The notes under the pieces are model-generated. The model searched no databases, was not told where the DNA came from, and was given only the letters and a program-made list of their open reading frames with translations. Shown here piece by piece: positions 25,786 through 34,118 of a stretch of 60,432 nt of DNA. Both the position numbers and the translations under genes were made by a program. Positions within the stretch are counted from its first letter, which is position 1; every line of letters starts with the position of its first letter. Source of the stretch: Synergistaceae bacterium (GTDB lineage: Bacteria; Synergistota; Synergistia; Synergistales; Aminobacteriaceae); the NCBI GenBank assembly GCA_018436785.1, contig JAHDKR010000003.1, positions 1 through 60,432 of the forward strand, given 5' to 3'.

Positions 25786-26616
25786 ATGAAGCGTCTGCTT
25801 GCATGCGTACTTATGATGAGTATATTTCTTCCCGGCAGCATATCTTTTGCGACAGAAGTGGAAATTGAGCTGCACCCCATAACCACGGAAAAAGAAAAAG
25901 GGCTTATCGACTGGACGCAGAACCATATCGAAGCCACGGGAATGGCGGTCGCACCGAAAAACATGAAGGGCGCACAGGCGAAGGCACTGGCCCGACGCGG
26001 CGCGATCGTCGACCTTCAGCGGAATCTGCTCGAGTTCATGGGCGGAGTGCAGGTCGACGCGAGGACGACCATGGACGATTTCATGGCCGAGGACAGAGTT
26101 CGTTCCGAAGTGCACGGCATGATCAAGAATGTGGAGCTTCTCAAGGGCGAGTGGGACGGGGAGGCCTATACCGTTACCGGGCGGATCAAACTCGCCGAAG
26201 TGCGTTCCATCGTATGCCCCAGGGTTCCCGTCGATACAATCATTATCGAGACCGAACGAAAGGCGCCCGCGCCCAAGGCTTCCGGCAAGTACACCGGCCT
26301 CGTTATCGACGTCCGACACCTTCCGCTGATTCCTTCGGTAACCTTCCGCGTCTTCGACGAAAGCGGCAGAGCCGTCTACGGCGTCGAGTTCGCGAACCAA
26401 GCCTCGATGCTCCAGTCGGGAATCTGCTCCTACTACAACAACATCAACTACGCCCAGGGCGAGCTCCGCGTCGCTCCAAATCCCGTCAAGACCAAAGCGA
26501 TTCGCCTTTCGACCGGGAACGTCGATATCGTCATCCCGAACTCGGCGGCGGCGAAGATCCGCGGCAGCTCGTTCGACTTCCGCAAAGAGTGTAAAGTGCT
26601 CCTTGTCGTGAAATAG
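25786..26616 (+). CDS. LPP20-domain exported protein (rightward arm)
   Basis: 276 residues. A Sec signal peptide (~1-22) has no lipobox Cys, so it is probably soluble periplasmic or surface. Residues ~55-140 carry the LPP20 pattern: AQAKALARRGAIVDLQRNLL, then VRSEVHGMIKNVELL and GEAYTVTGRI. The C-terminal domain (~165-276) starts YTGLVIDVRHLPLIPSVTFRV, a module common in uncharacterised LPP20/FlgP-type proteins. AGGGGG lies 8 bases before ATG 25786. It is the first gene of the operon. Paralogues lie at 37298-38230 (same architecture) and 31040-31516 (LPP20 half only). Confidence 0.8.
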   Translation: MKRLLACVLMMSIFLPGSISFATEVEIELHPITTEKEKGLIDWTQNHIEATGMAVAPKNMKGAQAKALARRGAIVDLQRNLLEFMGGVQVDARTTMDDFMAEDRVRSEVHGMIKNVELLKGEWDGEAYTVTGRIKLAEVRSIVCPRVPVDTIIIETERKAPAPKASGKYTGLVIDVRHLPLIPSVTFRVFDESGRAVYGVEFANQASMLQSGICSYYNNINYAQGELRVAPNPVKTKAIRLSTGNVDIVIPNSAAAKIRGSSFDFRKECKVLLVVK

Positions 26617-26619
26617 GAC

Positions 26620-27789
26620 ATGCGTATACGGAATTTCTTTTTTGTTTTTCTGATGATCCTCTTGTCGGCCGCTCCTGCGTTCTCCGCAGGAGTTCAGGCC
26701 GCGGGGGAGCTCATCAAAGTCGAAGCCGAGGGGTTCGCTCCGATAAAGGGCGGCGACAAGAACGGCGCGAGGGAAGCCGCCAAGCGTTCCGCCTACAGGG
26801 ACGCGCTTGAAAAGGCTCTTGGAGCGTACGTCACCGGAATCACCGAGATGCAGAACTTCGAGGTGGTCAAGGACAAGGTCTTTTCTCAGACGACGGGAAT
26901 CGTCAAGAAGTTCGATATCGTCAGGGAGAAGATCGGGGACGACGGGATACTCTACATCACGGCGATCTGCCATGTTGCGCAAGCGGCTCTTGACGGGGTT
27001 CTCGGGCCCGCCGTGCTCGACGCTCTCGGCAACCCGAGAGTGATGGTGCTGCTCGACGAGCGAATCGGCGACAAAAGATCTTTTCTCTCCACCGCCGAAA
27101 GCGAAACGATGCGCGTCTTCGAGAAGGCCGGCTATTTGCTCGTCGATTCGACGCAGGCGAGCATCCTGAAGAACATCGACCTCGACGCCGTTCGTGAAAG
27201 CGCTGATCCGGAGGTCTTTCGACAACTGGCCCGCGACTTCCAGGCGGATGTCCTGATCTACGGGAAGGCCTATGCCAGTTCCTTCGCAAACCAGGTCGTC
27301 AGCGGGGTCAGAATCTACGGTGTGCGAAGCACGGTCCAGCTGAAGGCGGTGCTGGCGAACACAGCATATCAACTGGGATCGGACGCAGTCGAGGAGAAGA
27401 CGAAGGGCGTCTCCGTCGAGGACGGGGCGATCAAGGGATTGCAGCCCGCCGCCATGAAAGCGAGCGGCTCCATCGTGCACAAGATAGCCTACACGCTCAT
27501 TTCCGGCTCCGCAGGCGGCATACCGGGAAGGACGATCAAGGTAAAGATCTCCAACATGACGTTCAAGGACGTAAAAGAGCTCAAGGAGAGCCTCCAGGAT
27601 GTCCAGGGGGTGACTGCCGTCTATCAGAGGCTGTTCAGAAGCAAGCGACTCGAATTGGACGTCGTGTCCGACATGACTGCGGAGGAGATCGCCTCCTTGC
27701 TCTCCGACCTTGGATACGATATTGAAGACCTGTCGTCCGTTACAGTGGAGGGCGTCCTGAATGAAAAAACAGGTGAGAAGACTCCGTAG
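26620..27789 (+). CDS. FlgT-like exported protein (rightward arm)
   Basis: 389 residues with a signal peptide cleaved after AFSA. Residues ~28-115 match FlgT_N style: LIKVEAEGFAPIKGGDKNGAREAA, then GAYVTGITEMQNFEVVKDKVF. The middle (~125-300) resembles a TolB/FlgO-type alpha-beta domain, starting at NPRVMVLLDERIG. The C-terminal domain (~305-385) starts at IKVKISNMTF. In Vibrio, FlgT helps build the H ring around the flagellar basal body. No flagellar gene is present here. It starts 3 bases after the LPP20 gene. Its paralogue is at 36154-37293. Confidence 0.75.
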   Translation: MRIRNFFFVFLMILLSAAPAFSAGVQAAGELIKVEAEGFAPIKGGDKNGAREAAKRSAYRDALEKALGAYVTGITEMQNFEVVKDKVFSQTTGIVKKFDIVREKIGDDGILYITAICHVAQAALDGVLGPAVLDALGNPRVMVLLDERIGDKRSFLSTAESETMRVFEKAGYLLVDSTQASILKNIDLDAVRESADPEVFRQLARDFQADVLIYGKAYASSFANQVVSGVRIYGVRSTVQLKAVLANTAYQLGSDAVEEKTKGVSVEDGAIKGLQPAAMKASGSIVHKIAYTLISGSAGGIPGRTIKVKISNMTFKDVKELKESLQDVQGVTAVYQRLFRSKRLELDVVSDMTAEEIASLLSDLGYDIEDLSSVTVEGVLNEKTGEKTP

Positions 27790-28270
27790 AGAAAAAGCGC
27801 CGCGTCCTTTCAGGTTTTTCCTCGTCCTGTGCGTCTGCATAGCGACTGCCGGAGCGTTGACGGCGGTGGTCCCGGCGCTCTTTTCGGAAAACGGGGAACC
27901 GGGCGCGGAGACGCAGTTGGTCGGGGAAGAAAATCCGGAGATGCCGCGGGACCCGAGGATACCGGAAACGGTGAACTCCGGGCTTCTCCTCCGTGAGCAG
28001 GGGATTGCTACAGCGGAGGGCGTCGGCCGCATCCCGGAAGATACGGCTCAGGGAAGGCTGCTCGGCCGAAGGGCCGCGCTGACCGACGCGAGGCGAAATC
28101 TGCTGGTGCTACGGCAAAAACTGCTCGATGGAAAGTTCGATGTACGGTCGGTGTCAGGGAAGATCGCCGAAGTACGAATTTATTCGGAGAAAACGGACGG
28201 AGCCCTCTACTACCTGAAGGTCGACGTTCCGTTGTACAGACTGATGAAGGGGGATGTTCCGGTTGAATAA
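27761..28270 (+). CDS. small LPP20-like anchored protein (rightward arm)
   Basis: 169 residues. The basic N-terminus KKQVRRLRREK is followed by a hydrophobic segment (~18-40) that may remain as a membrane anchor. The C-terminal part carries AQGRLLGRRAALTDARRNLLVL, the core LPP20 helix pattern, and a YYLKVDVPLYRL strand. It overlaps the FlgT-like gene by 29 bases and the next gene by 17 bases, so the three are translationally coupled. The equivalent in the other arm is 35680-36150. Confidence 0.65.
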   Translation: MKKQVRRLRREKAPRPFRFFLVLCVCIATAGALTAVVPALFSENGEPGAETQLVGEENPEMPRDPRIPETVNSGLLLREQGIATAEGVGRIPEDTAQGRLLGRRAALTDARRNLLVLRQKLLDGKFDVRSVSGKIAEVRIYSEKTDGALYYLKVDVPLYRLMKGDVPVE

Positions 28271-28781
28271 ATGGACAAAGTTTTTTACGCTTGCGGTAAT
28301 GGCCGGTTTGCTGTGCCTTTTCGGCACGAGCGCATTTGCGGAGCTTCCGAAAGGATCGATCGCAGTGCTGACGAAGGGGCCGTCGGTTCAGCATTCGGCC
28401 GCCGTCGCCTCCATACTGACCAGGGAGCTTCTCGCGAAGGGGCACAAGGTAGTCGATCCGAAACGCCTTGATGCAATCCGCCGCAGCAAGGCCGCCGCTC
28501 TGGCTCTCGAAGGGAATGCGGACGCTATCATCAAGTTGAGCAAACAGTACGGTTTCAGCACGATGATCACTGCCCAGCTTCAGGCGGGAAAGCCCGTTCT
28601 GAACGAGTTCCAGCTCTACACCGGAACCTCGTCCCTCGCGATCATGGTGATGAGTTCGGGCGGCCAGATGATCTACGCCGACACAGTGATGGGAAAGCAG
28701 GTCGGATACACGCCGGACGAAGCCGCGCAGAAATCAATAGAGGCCGCCGCGAAGCTCGCGGTGCAAAAGATGCTCCAATAG
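28254..28781 (+). CDS. 'ELPKG' exported protein of unknown function (rightward arm)
   Basis: 175 residues. A signal peptide ends near SAFA, and the mature part begins ELPKGSIAVLTKGPSVQHS. It then follows an alpha/beta pattern with LTRELLAKGHKVVDPKRLDAIRRSKAAALALEGN, quoted only to show the periodicity near residues 55-85, and ends GYTPDEAAQKSIEAAAKLA. The fold recalls the TolB/CsgG N-terminal half. TTG 28263 has better spacing to the GGGGG element than ATG 28254. Its paralogue at 34889-35674 carries an extra C-terminal domain. Confidence 0.65.
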   Translation: MFRLNKWTKFFTLAVMAGLLCLFGTSAFAELPKGSIAVLTKGPSVQHSAAVASILTRELLAKGHKVVDPKRLDAIRRSKAAALALEGNADAIIKLSKQYGFSTMITAQLQAGKPVLNEFQLYTGTSSLAIMVMSSGGQMIYADTVMGKQVGYTPDEAAQKSIEAAAKLAVQKMLQ

Positions 28782-28812
28782 TGCGGAACGCGCCGGAGCG
28801 AAGGAGAATCTC

Positions 28813-29436
28813 ATGAAAAAGAAACTTTTCGCGTGCGTTCTTGCGATCGTCTGCCTCTCGATCTTCGCGGGGGCTGCGCTCGCTGCGCCCCTCTCCCAGA
28901 GGCCGAGGCTTTCCGTGCGCCAGTTCGACAACAAGGCGGGGTGCGGTATTCCGGCGGCGGCGATCACCGAGATGATGACGACCGAGCTGTACAAGTCTGG
29001 ATTATTCAACTTGCTGGAACGCGAGAAGCTGAACTATGTGGCGGAAGAGATCAAACTGGGCCAGTCGGGACTGGTGGACGAATCGACGGCGCCCGAACTC
29101 GGTAAGATAAAGGGCGCGCAGTACACGATGACAGGCGCGGTGACCCTCTTTTACTACAACTCGACCGGAGGCGTCGTCTACCTGCCGGGGATCGTAGGCG
29201 GTCTGCTTTCGCGCACGGCGTATGTGACGCTCGACATTCGCATTATCAACACCGCGACGAGCGAGGTTGTCTATGCCGCAGCGGAGCAGGGCGCGGCGAA
29301 TCAGACCGCAGGGGGAGTGGTGTTGCCGATAGTGGGCTTTGGATCAGGCAAGACCGGCGGTTTGCTCGCCACCGCGACGCGCAACTCGGTGATCAAGCAC
29401 GTCGAAACGATGAAGACGGTGAACTGGGAACTGTAG
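28813..29436 (+). CDS. CsgG/FlgO-like exported protein (rightward arm)
   Basis: 207 residues. A signal peptide (~1-25) lacks a lipobox Cys. The CsgG core follows: RLSVRQFDNKAGCG, MMTTELYKSGLFNLLERE, EIKLGQSGLVDE and GKIKGAQYTMTGAVT, then strands up to residue ~195. True curli CsgG is a lipoprotein with two transmembrane beta hairpins. Lack of lipidation and the shorter length point to a soluble FlgO/TolB-N-like relative. GAAGGAG precedes the ATG. No curli genes are nearby. Confidence 0.8.
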   Translation: MKKKLFACVLAIVCLSIFAGAALAAPLSQRPRLSVRQFDNKAGCGIPAAAITEMMTTELYKSGLFNLLEREKLNYVAEEIKLGQSGLVDESTAPELGKIKGAQYTMTGAVTLFYYNSTGGVVYLPGIVGGLLSRTAYVTLDIRIINTATSEVVYAAAEQGAANQTAGGVVLPIVGFGSGKTGGLLATATRNSVIKHVETMKTVNWEL

Positions 29437-29466
29437 ATGTTTTTTATTTTTCGGGGGGGTTCAAAT

Positions 29467-30945
29467 ATGAAGAAATGCTTTGTATTGCTGGCTTTTTGCG
29501 TTCTATTCGTTTACTCCGGGGCTTTCGCCGAAGCTGCGGAACAGAAAATCCGCATCGGCGTCATCGGCTTTGACAGCAAGGCCGAGGGGGTTTCGCAGGA
29601 GCAGGCCGACATAGTAACGGATCTGTTTACCCGTACTCTTGCGAGTTCAAAAACTATCGCGGTCTATGAGAGGGAACGCCTTGCAAAAGTCGGGGAGGAG
29701 ATCAAGCTGAGCATGTCGGGACTCGTCGACATGAGCACTGCGATCGAAGTTGGAAAAATTGCGGGAGTCCAGTACATCTTAATGGGTTCCGTGACTGAAC
29801 TGAGTGAGAAGATGTCGGGCGGAGCAGTTCCGCTTTTCTTTATCCCCGTTGCCGTAGGCGGAGGGGGCCATGAGGCGAAGGCGACCATCGACGTCCGCCT
29901 TATCGACACGACGACGAGCGAGACCCGCCTTGCTCTTTCCGAAAGCGGCACATCCACGAACTCGGCTTCCGCTGTCTCCGTGATGGGGCTTTCGTTCGCC
30001 GAAGCGGAGTTCGGCGGTCTTCAGGCGCGCGCGATAGCGGACGCGGTCAATCGTCTGGCTCACGGAATCCGGTCGGAACTCGGAGGCGAGAGTTCCCACG
30101 TGCTCAACGTGTCCGGGAACGAGGTTGTCATCGATGTCGGTTCGACGATGGGCACAAAGGAAGGGCAGCTGTATCTGGTTTATGCCGAAGGAAAAACGAT
30201 TCTCGGGATGAGCGGAGAGTCTTTGGGGAGAGATAAAATGCCGCTTGCCGTTGTGAAAGTACGGGATGTCGCGAGCGGACACAGCACCTGCGCCGTCGCT
30301 TCCAACTGCAGTCTGAGCCTGGTGCGGCGCGGCGACAAGATCGAGCCGGTCACTGCGGCGAAGGCGAAGACGATGAAGTTCGTCTCCAGCAGGCCTGCGG
30401 CCTCGAGCGAGACCTTTAATCAGATTTTCGGCCCTCAAGGCCAAAGCGGAGCGGTTGCGTCCGTTCCTCAGGATGCCCCGGCGCCGGCGGCGGAGACACC
30501 AGCAAAGCCTGCGGTGCATGAAGACAAAAAAGAAGAGCCCGCGCCGGCGGCAGTATCCTCCGTTGCGTCCGCTCCCCGGAGTTCCGCACCTGTCGCTCCG
30601 GCGGGCGAGGCGAAGAAGATTCCCGGTTTCGATCCCAACACGTCGACCGACGTGAAAGTCATTCAGACATACAACCTGGATATGGGTACATCCAACATGC
30701 TCCGCATCGCCCATGTCAACGCGATGAACTCTCTGAACAGCAGAAAGGTGAAAGTTGCTTACGAGAAGTTCGTCGAGGCGGCGGGCAAGTACGACGGGCA
30801 TTATCTTGCGGCGTACTGGGCGGGAGTGGCGGCGCACCGGCTGAAGAAGGCCGACGACTCCCTCCAGTGGATGAACAGGGCGCTCGCTATCAATCCTCAG
30901 TACCAACCGGCCGCCGACTACAAGAGCAAAAAACTGAAACAGTAG
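29467..30945 (+). CDS. CsgG/FlgO-like protein with C-terminal TPR (rightward arm)
   Basis: 492 residues. Signal peptide cleaved after GAFA. A CsgG-type domain (~25-210) contains VYERERLAKVGEEIKLSM, SGLVDMST and GVQYILMGSVTE. A beta-rich region (~215-330) with EVVIDVGSTMGTKEGQLYLV resembles FlgT_C/SH3-like folds. An Ala/Pro-rich linker (~335-395) precedes one or two TPR units at the C-terminus (AAYWAGVAAHRLKKADDSLQ). A protein scaffold role is likely. ATG 29467 follows a run of seven G. The counterpart at 32914-34080 has more TPRs and no linker. Confidence 0.75.
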   Translation: MKKCFVLLAFCVLFVYSGAFAEAAEQKIRIGVIGFDSKAEGVSQEQADIVTDLFTRTLASSKTIAVYERERLAKVGEEIKLSMSGLVDMSTAIEVGKIAGVQYILMGSVTELSEKMSGGAVPLFFIPVAVGGGGHEAKATIDVRLIDTTTSETRLALSESGTSTNSASAVSVMGLSFAEAEFGGLQARAIADAVNRLAHGIRSELGGESSHVLNVSGNEVVIDVGSTMGTKEGQLYLVYAEGKTILGMSGESLGRDKMPLAVVKVRDVASGHSTCAVASNCSLSLVRRGDKIEPVTAAKAKTMKFVSSRPAASSETFNQIFGPQGQSGAVASVPQDAPAPAAETPAKPAVHEDKKEEPAPAAVSSVASAPRSSAPVAPAGEAKKIPGFDPNTSTDVKVIQTYNLDMGTSNMLRIAHVNAMNSLNSRKVKVAYEKFVEAAGKYDGHYLAAYWAGVAAHRLKKADDSLQWMNRALAINPQYQPAADYKSKKLKQ

Positions 30946-30953
30946 CAAACTAT

Positions 30954-31011
30954 CCGCCCCCGTCGGTTCGGCCCTGCGGGGGCGGCGCTGTATCCCGCGC
31001 TTGAACGCGGG
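30954..31011 (+). terminator. two hairpins between the CsgG-TPR and short LPP20 genes
   Basis: CCGCCCCCG/CGGGGGCGG and CCCGCG/CGCGGG form consecutive stems without T-runs. They could stabilise upstream mRNA or partly attenuate the last gene. Confidence 0.45.
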
Positions 31012-31039
31012 AAGATCGACATCTTAGGAGGTCATGACA

Positions 31040-31516
31040 ATGAATACCCGTCTCTTTCATCGCTCCAATGCTCTTTCGATATCCGTACGCGTTCTGCTTG
31101 TGCTTCTGTTCGTCCTTGCCGTTCAAACCGCCGGAATAGCGGCGGAAACCGAAACGGAGGTCGAGAAGGAAAAAGCGCTCATCGACTGGGGCCAGAACTA
31201 CATCGAGGGCTCCGGCATGGCCGTCGCTCCGGAAGGCACAACGGGCGCCCAGGCAAAGGCCCTTGCCCGCAGAGGCGCGATGGTCGATCTGCAGCGCAAC
31301 ATGCTGGAATTCGTCTGCGGCGTGCAGATAGACGCCCGTACCGTCATGGACGACTTCATGGCGGAAGACCGTGTGCGCTCCGAGGTCCACGGCCTGATCC
31401 GCAACATCGAGATCCTCAAGGGCGAGTGGGACGGCGAAAGCTACACCGTCACCGGCCGCATCAAGACGGAACAGCTCCGCCTGATCGTGAACTATGTGCT
31501 GACGCTGGTGCGGTAA
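31040..31516 (+). CDS. short LPP20-domain exported protein (rightward arm, third copy)
   Basis: 158 residues. Signal peptide ends near AGIAAE. The LPP20 part closely follows the first gene of this operon (about three quarters identical by eye over ~105 residues, e.g. AQAKALARRGAMVDLQRNML). It ends after LRLIVNYVLTLVR, so the C-terminal YTGL-type domain is absent. ATG 31040 is preferred over 31034 because AGGAGG then lies 8 bases upstream. Probably a recent partial duplicate with a shared terminator behind it. Confidence 0.75.
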   Translation: MNTRLFHRSNALSISVRVLLVLLFVLAVQTAGIAAETETEVEKEKALIDWGQNYIEGSGMAVAPEGTTGAQAKALARRGAMVDLQRNMLEFVCGVQIDARTVMDDFMAEDRVRSEVHGLIRNIEILKGEWDGESYTVTGRIKTEQLRLIVNYVLTLVR

Positions 31517-31517
31517 C

Positions 31518-31562
31518 GAAGAAGGGCGGAGAATGCGATTGCAGCTTTCCCCGCCCTTCTTC
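31518..31562. terminator. bidirectional terminator where the two envelope operons meet
   Basis: GAAGAAGGGCGG and CCGCCCTTCTTC form a 12 bp perfect stem between convergent genes. Confidence 0.8.
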
Positions 31563-31601
31563 TCAAATGCATGTCGTTTTCCGGATATGATCAATCGCTC
31601 C

Positions 31602-32099
31602 TCACACGTCCGGGCCGCCCAGTTCCATCGCGATGTCCTCGGCGAGGAAGCCGGATGCTTCGATAAGCCCCTCCTCGCCCTGGTGAGTGACTGCCTGGAA
31701 TCCCGAGTGCACGACGCCAGTCTCCACGTCGACCAGTCTTGCGGTGAGCGTGAAGACAGAGCCCGTCGCGTTCAGCGATCCGACGATGAGATACTGCGCT
31801 CCCAAAACCTTCCCGACTTTTATCGCCTTCTTCTCGTCGACCAGTCCCGACATTGAGAGCCTGTGCTCCGAGGCGATCTTGTTCATTTGGGAAGCCTCGA
31901 GGACGGTCCACGGCCCCCTGTTGACGAGCGCTCCCCTGACGCGCTCCCCGACAGCGCCGCCGAGGTACGGCATGCACCCTACGGTCTGGAAGTCGGGGAT
32001 TGCGATGAGCATTTCGGCCGAAGAGAGAAGAGGAGCGGCGAGGATGCACAGTCCCATGAGCAACAGCGAAAGCAGCAGGCGCGTTTTTTTACCGTTCAT
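31602..32099 (-). CDS. CsgG/FlgO-like exported protein (leftward arm)
   Basis: 165 residues. Signal peptide ends in LLSSAE. The CsgG-type core follows: MLIAIPDFQTVGC, VLEASQMNKIASEHRLSM, SGLVDEKKA and GAQYLIVGSLNATG, then a strand with ARLVDVETGVVHSGF. It is shorter than E. coli CsgG and has no lipobox, so a soluble role is likely. ATG 32099 follows GGAGGG; an upstream ATG at 32138 overlaps the preceding gene. It is the last gene of the leftward operon. Confidence 0.78.
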   Translation of the reverse strand: MNGKKTRLLLSLLLMGLCILAAPLLSSAEMLIAIPDFQTVGCMPYLGGAVGERVRGALVNRGPWTVLEASQMNKIASEHRLSMSGLVDEKKAIKVGKVLGAQYLIVGSLNATGSVFTLTARLVDVETGVVHSGFQAVTHQGEEGLIEASGFLAEDIAMELGGPDV

Positions 32100-32134
32100 C
32101 CTCGAACCCTCCTTTGCAAAAAACAGCTCCGCGA

Positions 32135-32887
32135 TCATGCCGCCCTGAAGAACGAGCGTATCAGGCGAGCCAATCCATCAACTTGAATCTTCAACTTGGC
32201 GATGGCGTCTTTCAGCCCGGTAACCTCGCCGTCGACGAAGACCTTCCCGGAGGCGAATTCAAGCTCTTTGAGCGTCTGCTTTGCTTCGTTCGGCATCTGT
32301 GCCGTGGTGTACGCGCGCGCCTTGTGGAAGCGGAGAACGTCGCCGAGGCGGGTCCGCCCCTCGAGGATGCCTTTCGCGTCGCGGACCAGCAGCCTGTCGG
32401 TCAGTATGTCCTTTCCGAGTTTGTCCTCCATCGTGATAATTGTTCCGTAGTCGCCCTGTCCTCCGGCGTGAAGGGAAACCTCCCCGGCGACCAGTGTTCT
32501 CAGGCGTTCGCTGTCTTTCCAGAATTGGACCGACGCGCCGTAGCATCTGTCCAAAACGGGGAGCGCGAGATCGCGTCCCTGTTCGTACTCGCCGTTCCGC
32601 ATCAGGCTCGCTCCGCCGACATAGGATGCGATACACCCTCCTTCGCCGCTTACGGTTGTTGCAAGTCGAATCATCCGGTCAAGATTGCGTCCGCTGAGCG
32701 TTCCCTCGTTCAAAAAAATCTGTACCAGTTTGTCGATTTCCTTCTGATCGGCCGCCGAGGGAGTGCTGTCGCTGCCACCGGAACCTCCGGTGCCGCCGCC
32801 TCCTCAGCCGAACCCCGCGACGGGCGCCAGAAGCAGCGCGCCGCCAAGTACAAAAACGCTCAGAAGAAGTACAAATTTCTTTCTCAT
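32135..32887 (-). pseudogene. putative lipoprotein with helical repeats, interrupted by in-frame TGA at the lipobox
   Basis: From ATG 32887 the frame encodes a signal peptide ending LLAPVAGFG, then TGA (32804-32806), then continues open with GGGGTGGSGGSDS and a ~220-residue helical, TPR-like body down to 32135. A glycine run directly after the signal peptide is typical of lipoproteins (compare LLGGCGGG at 60145), and TGA is one base from a Cys codon. The simplest reading is a nonsense mutation or base error that removed the lipobox Cys. Starts inside (e.g. TTG 32713) could yield only an unexported fragment. It sits in-operon between two CsgG-like genes. Confidence 0.65.
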
Positions 32888-32913
32888 TACCGCCACATCC
32901 TTTCTGTTCTCGA

Positions 32914-34080
32914 TCACTGTTTGGGAAGCAAATCCTCCAGTTTCTTCGCAAGCGCCGCATCTATTGTCTTCAGGGCGGAAAGCTGTTCTTTCGCTCCCTG
33001 AAGGTTTCCCCGCATGATCTGGGCAGCGCCCAGAAGGAAGCGGAGATTGCCGTTGTTCGGCTGTAGCCGGAGCCCCGAAAGCAGTATTCCCGCAGCTTCG
33101 TCCGCCGCGCCGTTCTCAAGCAGAAGCTGTCCGAGGGCCAGATAGGCCGGAATATAGGTCTGGTCGATCTGAATGGCCTCCAGGAAGTAGTCGGCCGCCT
33201 CCTCGACCCGTTTTCTGTTCTTGAACGCCGACCCCTTCAGAAAGAGCGCTTCGACGAGTTGTGGATCGAGTTCGAGCGCTTTGTCCAAGGGCGGCGTGGC
33301 TTTGTGGTTGTCCCCAAGGAGAAAGTACGCTTTGCCGACGAGCAGGTGTGCCTCCGCGAACGACGGTTCCCACGTGACAGCCTGCTGGGCCGCGAGCAGA
33401 GCGTCCGAGTAGCGCTTTGTCTGGAAGTGGAGCCCCGCGACGATGAAGCGGAGCAGTCCGTTTCTCGGGCTGAGCTGCGTCATCTTTTCCCAGAACGGAA
33501 GCGACTTGCGGTACTCTCCCAGGTTATAGTACCCCAACGCCTCGTAGAGGTAGTACTTGTAGTCGCTCGTCGGATCTCCGGGCGCGGGGGCGTCGCCGCT
33601 GATGAAGGCCAGAATGTCGGAGGCCAGGTTTCGCGATACGAGCGTCGTTTCGTCCTCTCCCTGTTTCGAGGTTCGTTCGAAGCTCGCGAGCACACGACCG
33701 CTCTCCACGTCGACAAGCCGCGCCGTGGCCACGAGCAGGGCCCCGAATCTGCTGACCGCGCCGAGGATGAAGTAGCGCGCGCCGACGAGTTTTCCCGCCT
33801 TCGCCGCCGTGGCGGTTTCCACGACGCCGGACATGGCGAGCCGCTGCTGACGGGCGACCTCGGCCAGTCGGGATCGTTCAACGAGCGTGATGTCACGGTT
33901 CCCTGCGAGCGAGGTGGAGACGATATCGCCGACCGTCGCGCCGAGGTGAAAGCTCGTTCCCTGGGCGAGGAAAGGCTGCACGGCGACGATCATTGAAGCC
34001 GCGAAAGCCCTCCCCGGCAGTGCGAGAAGTGTCAGCATCATCAGCACCGAGAAAGCCGATATGTTTCGCCTGCCGTTCAT
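32914..34080 (-). CDS. CsgG/FlgO-like protein with TPR array (leftward arm)
   Basis: 388 residues. Signal peptide ends in GRAFAA. A CsgG-type domain (~28-180) has MIVAVQPFLAQGTSF, LVERSRLAEVARQQRLAM, SGVVETATA and GARYFILGAVSRFG. About five TPR units follow (~200-365), e.g. EALGYYNLGEYRKSLPFWEK and AHLLVGKAYFLLGDNHKA. TPRs suggest partner binding in the periplasm. ATG 34080 follows GGAGAGGAGG. The counterpart in the other arm is 29467-30945. Confidence 0.8.
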   Translation of the reverse strand: MNGRRNISAFSVLMMLTLLALPGRAFAASMIVAVQPFLAQGTSFHLGATVGDIVSTSLAGNRDITLVERSRLAEVARQQRLAMSGVVETATAAKAGKLVGARYFILGAVSRFGALLVATARLVDVESGRVLASFERTSKQGEDETTLVSRNLASDILAFISGDAPAPGDPTSDYKYYLYEALGYYNLGEYRKSLPFWEKMTQLSPRNGLLRFIVAGLHFQTKRYSDALLAAQQAVTWEPSFAEAHLLVGKAYFLLGDNHKATPPLDKALELDPQLVEALFLKGSAFKNRKRVEEAADYFLEAIQIDQTYIPAYLALGQLLLENGAADEAAGILLSGLRLQPNNGNLRFLLGAAQIMRGNLQGAKEQLSALKTIDAALAKKLEDLLPKQ

Positions 34081-34118
34081 TGTCGGAGCGCCTCCTCTCC
34101 GCCGTCTCGCGCCGCTTC

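Noticed and set aside
25753..28032. 759-codon minus-strand frame
   Set aside because: Antisense to the LPP20 and FlgT-like genes, with no recognisable domain or ribosome-binding site.
28813..34080. A curli secretion system
   Set aside because: CsgG-like domains are present, but no curli subunits (CsgA/B) or accessory CsgE/F are seen, and the proteins lack the lipobox and channel length.
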